Position numbers and translations under genes: made by a program
In this document: positions 9,895-23,100 of the stretch, piece by piece
How positions within the stretch are numbered: position 1 is the first letter of the stretch
Layout: the number at the start of each line of letters is the position of its first letter
Assembly (NCBI GenBank): GCA_020248785.1
Contig: JADCGX010000140.1
Coordinates: 1 to 58,564, forward strand
Direction: 5' to 3'
Length of the DNA stretch: 58,564 bases
Source of the DNA: Burkholderiales bacterium
GTDB lineage: Bacteria; Pseudomonadota; Gammaproteobacteria; Burkholderiales; Burkholderiaceae_F
Notes under the pieces: model-generated
Seen by the model: the letters and a program-made list of their open reading frames with translations, nothing else
Told to the model about the DNA's origin: nothing
Databases searched by the model: none

Positions 9895-11079
9895 GTGGCA
9901 ACGGTTCGTCAGCGCATCGAGTTGATCGACGCACTGCGTGCGATCGCGCTCTTCGGCATCCTGCAGGTCAACATCCAGTCGTTCCTGCATGGCGCCGGCG
10001 ATCCGCTCGGCTACTTTCTTGCGCCTCCCGGTGCCCTGGACACCGCCGTGTACCTGGCGATCGGAACCTTTGTCTCGCTCAAGTTCCTGTCGCTCTTTGC
10101 GCTGCTCTTCGGCTACGGCTTCACGCTGCAGATGCGCAAGCTCAGGCAGCGCGAGGGGCTGGCCGGCGCCAAGCGGCACTATCGGCGGCGCCTGAGCTTC
10201 TTGCTTGCCGTGGGCCTGGCGCACGGCCTGCTGCTGTACTACGGCGACATCCTCACCGGCTATGCGATCGCCGGTTTCGTGCTGGTGCTGTACGCGGGCG
10301 CGCGCTCGCGCCGGCTGCTCTCGGTGGCGCGCAACTTCTTCATCGCTTATCTGGTGCTGTCGCTGCTGCAGATCGTGACGATCGAGCGGGCGCGGCGAGC
10401 GTTCCCATTCGAGGGCGACCCAAGCGCGCTACCGCGGGAGATCCTCGATCAGTTTGCGGTCATGACCACCGGCACTTACCTCGAGCAGCTGCCTTCGCGC
10501 ATCGAGGATTTCCTGCTCCAGTGCATGGGACTGGTGTATTCGGTGCCGTTGTTCGTGGCGCTGTTTGCCCTTGGTGCGCTGGCGGCGCGGCAGCGCTGGA
10601 TCGAGCGGCCGCAGCGCTTCGTCCGTCTGTGGCAAAGCGCTGTGCCAATCGGCCTGGTCGGGCTGCTGCTCTCGGCGCTGGGCGCCTGGTTCAATTATCG
10701 GACGATGCGCGAGGCGCCCGGCAACCCGGATCTCGTCGGCTACACGCTGATGGGCCTGGCCTTTCCAGCGCTCGCGTTGTACCTGGCCTTCATCGTGCGG
10801 CACCGGGATGCACCGTGGATGCAAGGGCTCATCGCCTGGCTCGCGCCGGCCGGCCGCATGCCGCTCACCAACTACCTGATGCAGTCGGTGCTCATGGGTG
10901 CCTTGCTCACCGGGTGGGGTCTGGCACTTGGGCTGGTGCTCGGCCGCGCTGAACTGGCGCTGCTCGCGCTGGCCATCGTCGCCGTGCAGATCGTGCTCAG
11001 CCGCTGGTGGATCGCACGCTTTCGCCAGGGGCCGGTGGAGTGGCTGTGGCGCAAGGCGACATACGGCGGTGATCCGTGA
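9895..11079 (+). CDS. DUF418 domain-containing membrane protein (YeiB-like)
   Basis: This is a polytopic inner-membrane protein of 394 residues with about nine or ten hydrophobic segments. It begins with the family signature RIELIDALRAIALFGILQVN. The C-terminal DUF418 region is recognisable in APAGRMPLTNYLMQSVLMG and ends with a short basic tail (GPVEWLWRKATYG). Biochemical function is not established; related proteins are annotated only as putative transporters. The GTG at 9895 is used as start and no strong ribosome site is visible. It follows coaD by 68 bp, but I see no functional link. Confidence 0.85.
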   Translation: MATVRQRIELIDALRAIALFGILQVNIQSFLHGAGDPLGYFLAPPGALDTAVYLAIGTFVSLKFLSLFALLFGYGFTLQMRKLRQREGLAGAKRHYRRRLSFLLAVGLAHGLLLYYGDILTGYAIAGFVLVLYAGARSRRLLSVARNFFIAYLVLSLLQIVTIERARRAFPFEGDPSALPREILDQFAVMTTGTYLEQLPSRIEDFLLQCMGLVYSVPLFVALFALGALAARQRWIERPQRFVRLWQSAVPIGLVGLLLSALGAWFNYRTMREAPGNPDLVGYTLMGLAFPALALYLAFIVRHRDAPWMQGLIAWLAPAGRMPLTNYLMQSVLMGALLTGWGLALGLVLGRAELALLALAIVAVQIVLSRWWIARFRQGPVEWLWRKATYGGDP

Positions 11080-11126
11080 TCATGGCCGGTCGAGATGCGT
11101 CGGCGGCGGCGATCACGCGTTGCCGG

Positions 11127-11915
11127 TCACCGTTCCGCATCGACCTTCAGCCAGACGCCACGCCGATTGCGCTCGACGCCCTGGCCGGAGGAGAGGATGC
11201 CGCTCGTGCTGCGGTCTTCGCGCACATCCGCACCGCCCACGGCGATCCACTCACCAAGCCGTCCCTGCACCGTGGTCGACACCTGCGCGCGCTCCACGCC
11301 GCGCACGGTGACCGTGCTTTGTTCGGGCGCGAGATCGAGCGTGACGACGTCGCCGGCGAGCGTGGGGCGGACGTGAAAGCCGGTGACCGCGTCGTAGTAG
11401 ACGGTGCCGAGCATCTCCGTGAGGCCTTGCGAAGTCGCGACGTACTGCCGGAACGTGAACGGAATGGCGGTGCCCATGGCAATCCACGCACGGCCGCCTT
11501 CGAGCACGCGGATCGTCTGCGTGGTGTCCTGCGTGGACAGCGAGCGCGCGATGCGCGCCTCAATCTGCCCCGCGCCCTCGACGCGTCGGCTGGTGATCGT
11601 GACGCCGCCGTCGGCGCCGATGGATCGCTGGGTCTCTTCGGCGGCGCGGTCCTGCCGCACGCTGATGGTGAGCTGGCGCAGCGGTCGGTCGATCTCGGCC
11701 ACCAGCTTGCGGATCTGCGCCCGGTTGGCGGGCGTGGTACGCAGCAGGAGCTGCGAGCCGCGGCCAGTCAGCGCGCCGCCGATGTCGACCATGGGCCGCA
11801 ACAGCGGCAGCAGGTCCTCCGCGGTGCGATGACGCAGCCCGATCACCTCGATCTCCTGCGCACGCGCGCCCACCGCAGACAAAGCGGCCAGGGCGAGCAG
11901 GGCGCGGCGCTGCAT
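11127..11915 (-). CDS. Orphan secretin-domain protein, exported
   Basis: This 262-residue protein starts with a signal peptide (RRALLALAALSAVGARAQ). It continues with a secretin N-type domain (EIEVIGLRHRTAEDLLPLLR, LLLRTTPANRAQIRKLVAEI). The C-terminal half (IPFTFRQYVATSQGLTEMLG, GVWLKVDAER) resembles part of a secretin beta domain. It is far shorter than GspD/PilQ secretins (about 500-700 residues) and has no secretion genes nearby. It may be a periplasmic protein derived from a secretin rather than a pore. The ATG at 11915 begins 2 bp from the MITE-like element, so its ribosome-binding region lies inside that element. A longer reading from 11951 would use element sequence as codons. Confidence 0.75.
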   Translation of the reverse strand: MQRRALLALAALSAVGARAQEIEVIGLRHRTAEDLLPLLRPMVDIGGALTGRGSQLLLRTTPANRAQIRKLVAEIDRPLRQLTISVRQDRAAEETQRSIGADGGVTITSRRVEGAGQIEARIARSLSTQDTTQTIRVLEGGRAWIAMGTAIPFTFRQYVATSQGLTEMLGTVYYDAVTGFHVRPTLAGDVVTLDLAPEQSTVTVRGVERAQVSTTVQGRLGEWIAVGGADVREDRSTSGILSSGQGVERNRRGVWLKVDAER

Positions 11916-11917
11916 GG

Positions 11918-12031
11918 CTAGTGTCCCAACCCATAAGTTTCGAGACAACAATGGCGAGAATCGCCATTGTCATGCGCCACCACTCGGCACGCCCGCGGCA
12001 CTGCTTCGAAACTCATGGGTCGGGACACTAG
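11918..12031. mobile_element. MITE-like palindromic element, copy 1
   Basis: This 114-bp element has terminal inverted repeats of about 26 bp. The left end reads CTAGTGTCCCAACCCATAAG and the right end, reverse-complemented, CTAGTGTCCCGACCCATGAG. A second perfect 10-bp hairpin lies inside (ACAATGGCGA/TCGCCATTGT at about 11948-11970). It encodes nothing. The outer CTAG tetranucleotides could be part of the repeats or a target duplication. It fills the whole space between two co-directional genes, supplying the MOSC stop codon and the leader of the secretin-domain gene. A second copy of the same length lies at 13613-13726. Confidence 0.8.
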
Positions 12032-12858
12032 AAGTCGAGCGTGATCTCGACCGCGTCGCCAACACGCAGCGTGCCGCCAGAACCGTGCGCGACGACGGCG
12101 TTCACGCCGAACATCACGCCTTCGGCCTTGCCGCGATAGGTGGCGAGCAGGTCGGGCACGACATCGGACGCCTCGCCGGTGGCTGGGTCCACCCCCGGCA
12201 CCGAGCAGCGCGCACACGGCTTGACCACGCGCAATTGCATCTCTCGCACCTGCAGCCGCTTGATGTAGTCCTCGCCGTAGGCATCGAGCCCGCTCAGAAC
12301 GACGTTCGGGCGGAAGCGATCCATGGTGACGGCCGCATGGCCGGCCTTGGACAGTCGCGTGACCAGGTCGGCCAGCGACTCGGTGCCCGCGATGAGCAGC
12401 GCAAAGGCATCGGCGAACTTGTAGGGCGCATCGAGCGCACCGGTGTAACGGTGGCTCGACAGGCGGGTGTGCTCCGGATCGAAGCGCATCAGACGCGCGG
12501 GCTTGCCGAGATAGCTGCTGAACCAGGCATCGGCGACTTCGCCCTGCGTCACCGCGGCAACGCTGTCGTCCCAGACGCGCACCTTGACCACATCACCCTC
12601 GGAGGCGAACGGCACCTCCAGGGTCAGCATGCCGGGCGCCTTGACGCGCAGCGACGACACCGTCATGCGCGTCTCGACCAGCGCCAGCTTCGGGTGCTCT
12701 CGCTGGCTCAGGAACTCCCCATCGCCGTCCACCACCACCCATTCGCGGTCGCCGATGCCTTCGACCTCCAGCCCCGTCGCGGCAAGCGTTGCTTCGCGCA
12801 CGGGAAAGCCCCGGCAGCCCTTGATGGGGTACATCCACAGATCGCTGATCGTTGCCAC
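12028..12858 (-). CDS. MOSC domain-containing protein (YcbX/MOCS family)
   Basis: This 276-residue protein has an N-terminal MOSC beta-barrel domain (ISDLWMYPIKGCRGFPV) and a C-terminal MOSC domain (DRFRPNVVLSGLDAYGED, VKPCARCSVPGVDPATG, FGVNAVVAHGSGGTLRVGD). The conserved Cys of the KPCARC motif is the expected sulfur or molybdenum-cofactor ligand in this family. Members detoxify N-hydroxylated compounds or carry sulfur; the electron donor is not visible here, since the ferredoxin domain of YcbX is absent. The stop codon TAG is inside the terminal CTAG of the adjacent repeat element. Confidence 0.87.
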   Translation of the reverse strand: MATISDLWMYPIKGCRGFPVREATLAATGLEVEGIGDREWVVVDGDGEFLSQREHPKLALVETRMTVSSLRVKAPGMLTLEVPFASEGDVVKVRVWDDSVAAVTQGEVADAWFSSYLGKPARLMRFDPEHTRLSSHRYTGALDAPYKFADAFALLIAGTESLADLVTRLSKAGHAAVTMDRFRPNVVLSGLDAYGEDYIKRLQVREMQLRVVKPCARCSVPGVDPATGEASDVVPDLLATYRGKAEGVMFGVNAVVAHGSGGTLRVGDAVEITLDF

Positions 12859-12954
12859 GGGTGTGCTTTGCGGAAGATGGCGAGAGCGGCGAGTTTAGCG
12901 AGCGCGCGCGCCCTCCTGCGCAGGCGACGCAACGCCGTCTGCGCTAGAGTGTCC

Positions 12955-12982
12955 CGATCCGTCCAACACGATCCGTCCAACA
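12955..12982 (+). repeat. Perfect 14-bp tandem duplication upstream of clpP-like gene
   Basis: CGATCCGTCCAACA occurs twice in a row, ending 21 bp before the clpP-like start codon. It could be a regulatory binding site or a slippage product. Just before it, CTAGAGTGTCCCGATCC resembles one end of the MITE-like element. Confidence 0.7.
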
Positions 12983-13003
12983 CGTAAAGCGAACGCCACC
13001 GCC

Positions 13004-13606
13004 ATGACCGCTCACGACCCCGACGACCGCGCCACCCGCCAGCAAGCCTCCCGCCTGGACAGCTTTCTCGAGGAAAAGGCGTTCAAGTCGCGCTACATCG
13101 TCCTGACCGGCGAGATCAACGACCGCGTGGCCGCGTCCGTCGTCACGCGCCTGATCGCCCTGGCCTCGGACTCCGACAAGCCGATCAACTTCCTGATCAG
13201 CTCGCCGGGCGGCCACGTGGAGTCCGGCGATGCGATCCACGACACGATCAAGTTCGTGCGGGTGCCGGTGAACATGATCGGCACCGGCTGGGTCGGCAGC
13301 GCCGGCGTCCACATCTATCTCGCCGCGCAGAAGGCGCGCCGCTTCTGCACAGAGAACACGCGCTTTCTGATCCACCAGCCCAGCGGCGGCGGCATGGGCA
13401 CCGCGGCCGACATTGCCATCGCGGCGCGCGAGATCGTGCGCGCCCGCGAGCGCCTGGCCCGCATCATCGCCCGCGAGACCGGCCAGCCGCTCGAGCGCGT
13501 GACCGAGGACATCGACCGCGACTACTGGATGAACGCGGCCGAGGCGATCGACTACGGGCTGGTGTCGAAGGTCATCGCCACGCAGGATCAAGTGCCCACC
13601 GAGTAG
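13004..13606 (+). CDS. ClpP-like serine peptidase (Clp protease proteolytic subunit family)
   Basis: This 200-residue protein has the ClpP fold and an intact triad. Ser99 is in TGWVGSAGVHIYLA, His124 in FLIHQPSGGG and Asp173 in EDIDRDYWMNAAEA. The spacings (25 and 49 residues) match E. coli ClpP. The handle helix (ADIAIAAREIVRARERLARI) and C-terminal AIDYGLVSKVI are also canonical. The nucleophile context GSAG differs from the usual ASMG of the housekeeping enzyme, and no clpX, trigger factor or clpA gene is adjacent. I take it as a second, ClpP-like paralogue. Whether it pairs with an AAA+ unfoldase cannot be told from sequence. Confidence 0.87.
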   Translation: MTAHDPDDRATRQQASRLDSFLEEKAFKSRYIVLTGEINDRVAASVVTRLIALASDSDKPINFLISSPGGHVESGDAIHDTIKFVRVPVNMIGTGWVGSAGVHIYLAAQKARRFCTENTRFLIHQPSGGGMGTAADIAIAAREIVRARERLARIIARETGQPLERVTEDIDRDYWMNAAEAIDYGLVSKVIATQDQVPTE

Positions 13607-13612
13607 CCTCGT

Positions 13613-13726
13613 CCAGCGACCCAACCCATAGGTTTCGAAACAACAATGGCGGGATTCGCCATTGTCGCGCGTCACCATTCGGCAGGCCCGCGGCGATGCT
13701 TCGACACCTATGGGTCGGGACACTAG
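13613..13726. mobile_element. MITE-like palindromic element, copy 2
   Basis: This second copy of the 11918-12031 element has the same 114-bp length and, by eye, about 85% identity. The right end is perfect (GGGTCGGGACACTAG). The left end has decayed (CCAGCGACCCAACCCATAGG). The inner stem ACAATGGCG/CGCCATTGT is kept. It lies between the convergent ends of the clpP-like and GGDEF genes, where it could also serve as a terminator. Confidence 0.78.
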
Positions 13727-13750
13727 GGCGTTTGGCTTGGCGTCGCTGCC

Positions 13751-15586
13751 CTATTCGGCCCTGACCACCCGGTTCTTGCCAGCCCGCTTGGCCTGGTACA
13801 TGGCCGCATCGGTCCGCTGCACCAGGGACTCGAGAGCCTCACCGGTGCGCCAGGCTGCCGTGCCAGCCGAGAATGTCAGCGCGTGCGTCTGTGCATCGTG
13901 CTCGAACGGCCGCTTGATCAGCTCCTGCTGTACGCGCTCGGTGGCGTGCACCGCGGCGTCCAGATCGGTGGCCGAGAACAGGATCGCGAACTCCTCACCA
14001 CCGAGCCGGGCGATCACATCCGTGGGGCGCACGGCGGCCTGCATCACGGTGAGCAGGTGCACCAGCGCGCGGTCGCCCGCCAGGTGACCCGCGGTGTCGT
14101 TGATGCGCTTGAAGTCGTCGAGATCGATCAATGACAGCGCCAACGGGCTTTCATAGCGCGTCGCGCGCGCCGACTCGAGCCGGAACGCCTCTTCGAGCCC
14201 ACGGCGGTTCAAGGCGTGCGTCAGCGGGTCCTTCTGCACCATGGTCGAGACCTGGCTCAGCTCCCTTTCGAGTTGACGCACGCGCTGCTCATAGGTCTCC
14301 ACCTTGCGGCGCGCCCGCAGCAACTCGTCGCGCGACTGGGCAAGGTCGGTGCGCATGCTCTGCGTGTCGGCGAGCAGGTCCTTGACCACGCGCGCGATCG
14401 TCTGCAGGTCATTGGCCGACTCCAGTTCGTGCTGGTAGTTGCCGATCTGGTCGTAGAAGCGGCCCGTGGTCGAGCCCATGCTGCCGACGCGCTCGATCAG
14501 CGTGGCAAGCAACTCCTTGAGCGCGTACTTGGCCTCGTGCAGGCTCTTGCGGGCGCCCGACTGCTGCTGGATGACCAGCGCGAGGCGCGCCTCGGCATCG
14601 GCCAGCGCCTGCGCCTTGAGGGGCCCAAGCAGGAGGGAGCGGATCGGCTCCAGTTGCCCCGCGAGCCATGCTTCCTCGGGTGTGAGGCTCTTCATGTTGT
14701 CACACAGCAGGGCCAGCAGGCGCTGCAAGCCCGCCTTGATCTTGTGCTGCTCCTCGATCTGCCGGTCGATCTGCCCCACGACGTCGGTGAAACGCAGCGC
14801 CAATTTGTTGACATCATCTGGCGTCAGCGAACCGCTGTGCTGCTGCGCATACTCGGCGAGCTTCTGCGCACTCGCGCTGCCTTCGCCGCATGAGTGCTCA
14901 AGCACGCGCAGCGAGCGCAGCGCCACCTGCTTCCAGGCCGCCGCTTCGGCCTGCGCCTGCTGCAGACCGGCCTGCAGATCGGCGGCGCAAGTCTGGCGCT
15001 GCGCCGACGTCAGACCGGTCTCGGGCGCCGCGCCGACCGGCGGCGCGGCGGCGGCGCTCGGCTCCTCGCTGCGCGGAAGCGCGGCCAGGGCCGGGCCCCA
15101 GGACTCCACCAGACGTTGCAGGCGCTCAAACGCGGGGTCCGGCTCGGCGGCCGCCGCTTCCAGCACCCGGCCGACGGCATCGAGCTTACGGGCCCGAGTC
15201 CAATTGGCATGCAGCGCGTCGGTGCTCTTGAGCAGGGCCAACACCAACGCCGGCCAGTTACCCGCTGCCGCGCCAGCGCGACGCGGCAGCACCCTGTCGA
15301 TCGCGTCGCGCACGGCCGGCCAGTCATGCTTGTTGACGCGCTCCTGGATCTGGGCTGCCTCTTGCGCGGAGAGACGGTTGTTGCGCACCAGATCGCGCAG
15401 CAGTTCCTTGAGCACCGCGCCGGAGGAGCCGGCACCCGGCCGGACGCCCGCGATCTCGTAGTAGACCTCGGCAAAGGTATCGGGCGTCGGGACAATGCGC
15501 CGCTCGGCAAGCAGCTTGAGCGCGCGGCGCGCGATCTCGCCGGGCGTCAGCTTGCCGGATTGCACGGGTGCATCGTTCATGTTCAT
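13751..15586 (-). CDS. Diguanylate cyclase (GGDEF) with helical N-terminal region
   Basis: This is a predicted c-di-GMP synthase of 611 residues. The N-terminal two thirds is soluble and mostly helical with Ala/Gln-rich coiled coil (for example RARRKVETYEQRVRQLEREL), and contains no named sensor domain. The GGDEF domain occupies about 435-611 with an active GGEEF site at 529-533. Nine residues before it stands RPTD (520-523), the RxxD inhibitory site, so product inhibition is likely. The frame runs on to 15874, but the GGAG site 6 nt before the ATG at 15586 fixes the start. It is the third gene behind the hybrid kinase and the GGDEF-EAL gene, 25 bp after the latter. Confidence 0.9.
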   Translation of the reverse strand: MNMNDAPVQSGKLTPGEIARRALKLLAERRIVPTPDTFAEVYYEIAGVRPGAGSSGAVLKELLRDLVRNNRLSAQEAAQIQERVNKHDWPAVRDAIDRVLPRRAGAAAGNWPALVLALLKSTDALHANWTRARKLDAVGRVLEAAAAEPDPAFERLQRLVESWGPALAALPRSEEPSAAAAPPVGAAPETGLTSAQRQTCAADLQAGLQQAQAEAAAWKQVALRSLRVLEHSCGEGSASAQKLAEYAQQHSGSLTPDDVNKLALRFTDVVGQIDRQIEEQHKIKAGLQRLLALLCDNMKSLTPEEAWLAGQLEPIRSLLLGPLKAQALADAEARLALVIQQQSGARKSLHEAKYALKELLATLIERVGSMGSTTGRFYDQIGNYQHELESANDLQTIARVVKDLLADTQSMRTDLAQSRDELLRARRKVETYEQRVRQLERELSQVSTMVQKDPLTHALNRRGLEEAFRLESARATRYESPLALSLIDLDDFKRINDTAGHLAGDRALVHLLTVMQAAVRPTDVIARLGGEEFAILFSATDLDAAVHATERVQQELIKRPFEHDAQTHALTFSAGTAAWRTGEALESLVQRTDAAMYQAKRAGKNRVVRAE

Positions 15587-15611
15587 CTGTTCTCCAGCGC
15601 TTTCGCTGCCG

Positions 15612-18191
15612 CTAGTCGCGCATGACAGAGCGGCGGACCCAGAGTGGGGCGGGCCTGCCATCCAGGTCGGCTGCCGCGCCGGTCGGGCGCGCGATGTCGC
15701 CCGGTCCTGGCAGCGCACCGGGGAGCGCGACCGTGGGCAATGCAGATCCGTCCATCGGCACCGACTGGCCCGTGCGCGCCACAGGCGTCGCGGCCGACAA
15801 GGGCCGCGCGCCGCAGGCCGCAAGCGGCGCGAGAGCGCCCAGGTGCGTGCCATTGGAACACGCCTGGACAACATGCGCCGACGGTGCCGTTGCGACCGCC
15901 GGCCCCTCTGGAGTCGCGCCGACCGCCACCTGCCAGTCGGTGCTGCGATCGGGCCGCGTCAACAGTTGCAGGAACTCGGGCGGCGGCAGCGCTGGCGCGA
16001 ACAGGTAGCCTTGCATGACGCTGCAGCCCTGCTCGTACAGCCGGGTCAACTGTCCCCGCGTCTCCACTCCTTCGGCCACCACGGAAAGCTTCAGACTCTT
16101 GCTCATGGCGATGATGGCGCCGACGATGGCCGCGCTGTCGGTGCTGGACTCCAGGTCGCGCACGAATGACCGGTCGATCTTCAAGGTATCGATCGGCAGC
16201 CGCTTCAGATACGACAACGACGAGTAGCCGGTGCCAAAGTCATCGATCGAGATCCGTACGCCGAGTTGCTTCAGGTCGGCAAACAGAGCGGCGGCACCTT
16301 CGACGTTGTGCATCAGCGCCGATTCGGTCAGTTCGAGTTCGAGCAGCCTGGCATCGGCCCCGTTGGCCCGCAGCGCCGCCTCGATCGGCCGGATCAGGCT
16401 GGCGCGCTGCACGTGGCGCGACGAGACGTTGATCGACACGGGCAACCGGATGCCGGACCTGCTCCATGCGAGCAGTTGCCGGCAGACCTCGCCAATCAGC
16501 CACTCCGTGATCGGCACGATCAGTCCGGTCTCCTCCGCAGCGCTGATGAACTCGGCGGGCGGAATCAGCAGGACGTCGCGTTGCCAGCGCAGCAGGGCCT
16601 CGGCACCAACGATCTGGCCGCTCACGACGTCGACCTTGGGCTGGTAGTGCAGCACCAGCTCCTGGCGCTCCAGCGCCCGATGCAGGGCGTTTTCGACGCG
16701 CCAGCGCTGCGCGGTGACGGTGTTCATGGCATCGTCGAACAGGCACCAGCCGTTGCGGCCTGCCTCCTTGACGGCATACATCGCGATGTCGGCCTTGCGC
16801 AGCAGCGTGTCGGCGTCGGCGCCGTGGCGCGGAAACATGGACACGCCGATCGAGGACGTGACGAAGATCTCATTGCCGCCGCACACGATCGGGGCTCGTA
16901 CCGCGTCGAGCAAGCGCAGCGCGGCGCGCTCCACGCCCCCCTCGTCGGCCACGTCGGTGAGCAGGATGACGAATTCATCGCCGCCCAGGCGCGCGACGCT
17001 GTTGACCGTGTAGGGCAGGCCCGATCCGTGGGCACCGGCCGCCAGCCCGCGCCGGGGTGAGGCGAGCACAGGGACCGCTCCCGGCCGCGTCGGGGGTCCG
17101 TCCGCATCGTCGGCGTCCTGCTCGGCAGCGCCGGCCTTGACCGCCTTGACCAGGCGCCGGGACACCTCGCGCAGCAACTGGTCGCCCAGCTGATGCCCCA
17201 TCGTGTCGTTCACTTGCTTGAACCTGTCCACGTCGATGAACAGCACCGCGGCGCGCGTGCTGTTCATTGAGGCCGCTTGCAGCGCCGCGCGCACCTGGTC
17301 GCGCAAGTAGCGGCGGTTGGGTAGCCCCGTGAGGGGGTCGTAATTGGCCAGCCGCCGGATCTGGTCCTCGGCCTGCTTGCGTTCGGTGATGTCCTGCAGC
17401 ACGCCATGCGCGCTGACGGCCGCCCCATGCTCGCCGCGGTCGATCTCCGCCTCGATGTGCACGGTTCGCACCTGACCGTGGGGACGCGCGATGCGGCACT
17501 CGAACGCGAACTGCCCGGTACCGTCGATCGCATCGCGCCAGGCGAGTTGGATACGCGCGCGGTCTTCCTCGAGCACGCGCATCCACAGCGACCAGTCCGC
17601 CAGGCCGTCGTCCTGCTCGGCCAGGTCCACGATCTGACAGCACTCGGGCGACAGCTTGACCCTGCGGCGCGCGATGTTCCATTCCCAGCTGCCCAGGCGC
17701 GCGATGCGCTGCGCGTTCTTCAGCTTGGCCTGGCTGGCCGCCAACTCCGCGCGCGTGCGCGCAGCGCGCAGCAGGTAGCGCAGCCGCTCGGACAGCAGCG
17801 TCCACTGGCTGCCCGTCTTGACGAAGAAGTCGGTGGCACCGGCCTCGTAGGCACGTGAGATCGAGTCTTCGTCGTCGAGTCCCGTGAGCATTAGCACTGG
17901 GACGTGCGCCCCGCCGTTCAGCTGGCGCAGTCGCACGCAGGTGGTAAAGCCGTCAAGCTCGGGCATCAGCGCATCGAGCACCACAACGTCGGGCTGATGC
18001 AACTCGAACAGCGCAAGGCCCGCGCCGCCGCCATCGGCCTCAATGACGCCCCAGCCCCGCTCGACCAGCGCTGCGGCCGTGATCAGGCGCGTCACCGGAT
18101 CGTCGTCGACCAGGAGCACATGCTCGACCTGAATCTGCTCGCGGCCGCGATCCGGATCGTCGTGGGGCAAGGCCGAGGGCGTTTCGTCCAT
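15612..18191 (-). CDS. Response regulator with PAS, GGDEF and EAL domains
   Basis: This 859-residue protein can in principle both make and degrade c-di-GMP. Order: receiver (about 24-140, phospho-Asp D73 in VVLDALMPELDG), PAS (about 165-275, ending in DITERKQAEDQI), GGDEF (about 283-490, site GGDEF 403-407) and EAL (about 490-750). EAL residues are complete: EALLRW 521-526, ELTESAL, DDFGTGYSSL, KIDRSFV, EGVET. A Pro/Ala tail of about 100 residues follows. The GGDEF domain carries a low-complexity insertion of about 45 residues (353-397) where the inhibitory RxxD normally lies. The ATG at 18191 is 4 bp after the stop of the hybrid kinase, so the two are co-transcribed and probably partners. 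Confidence 0.92.
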   Translation of the reverse strand: MDETPSALPHDDPDRGREQIQVEHVLLVDDDPVTRLITAAALVERGWGVIEADGGGAGLALFELHQPDVVVLDALMPELDGFTTCVRLRQLNGGAHVPVLMLTGLDDEDSISRAYEAGATDFFVKTGSQWTLLSERLRYLLRAARTRAELAASQAKLKNAQRIARLGSWEWNIARRRVKLSPECCQIVDLAEQDDGLADWSLWMRVLEEDRARIQLAWRDAIDGTGQFAFECRIARPHGQVRTVHIEAEIDRGEHGAAVSAHGVLQDITERKQAEDQIRRLANYDPLTGLPNRRYLRDQVRAALQAASMNSTRAAVLFIDVDRFKQVNDTMGHQLGDQLLREVSRRLVKAVKAGAAEQDADDADGPPTRPGAVPVLASPRRGLAAGAHGSGLPYTVNSVARLGGDEFVILLTDVADEGGVERAALRLLDAVRAPIVCGGNEIFVTSSIGVSMFPRHGADADTLLRKADIAMYAVKEAGRNGWCLFDDAMNTVTAQRWRVENALHRALERQELVLHYQPKVDVVSGQIVGAEALLRWQRDVLLIPPAEFISAAEETGLIVPITEWLIGEVCRQLLAWSRSGIRLPVSINVSSRHVQRASLIRPIEAALRANGADARLLELELTESALMHNVEGAAALFADLKQLGVRISIDDFGTGYSSLSYLKRLPIDTLKIDRSFVRDLESSTDSAAIVGAIIAMSKSLKLSVVAEGVETRGQLTRLYEQGCSVMQGYLFAPALPPPEFLQLLTRPDRSTDWQVAVGATPEGPAVATAPSAHVVQACSNGTHLGALAPLAACGARPLSAATPVARTGQSVPMDGSALPTVALPGALPGPGDIARPTGAAADLDGRPAPLWVRRSVMRD

Positions 18192-18195
18192 GATT

Positions 18196-22860
<4,665 letters not shown>

Positions 22861-23100
22861 TGGGCTGGCCGCGTTGTGCCGACGAGCGTGGGCGAGGGCC
22901 CGGATGCGGAGCGCGCCGACGGCCGCAAACAGCACAGTGCCGCAGCGCGCGCCAGCCTTTGCGGCGAAAAGTCCCGGGGGCGGCCGGCTTTTCGACCGAC
23001 CCAGTGCGTCACATGCGGCGCGGAAACCGCGCACTGGCACAATCGGACGGTGTGCTCTCGCCGCTGCACCCTGCCCTTTGCTGACTCGGCCGACCGCGCC

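Noticed and set aside
12944-12961. CTAGAGTGTCCCGATCCG as a third MITE end
   Set aside because: It has a 2-bp insertion and no partner end within 200 bp; chance or a relic cannot be separated.
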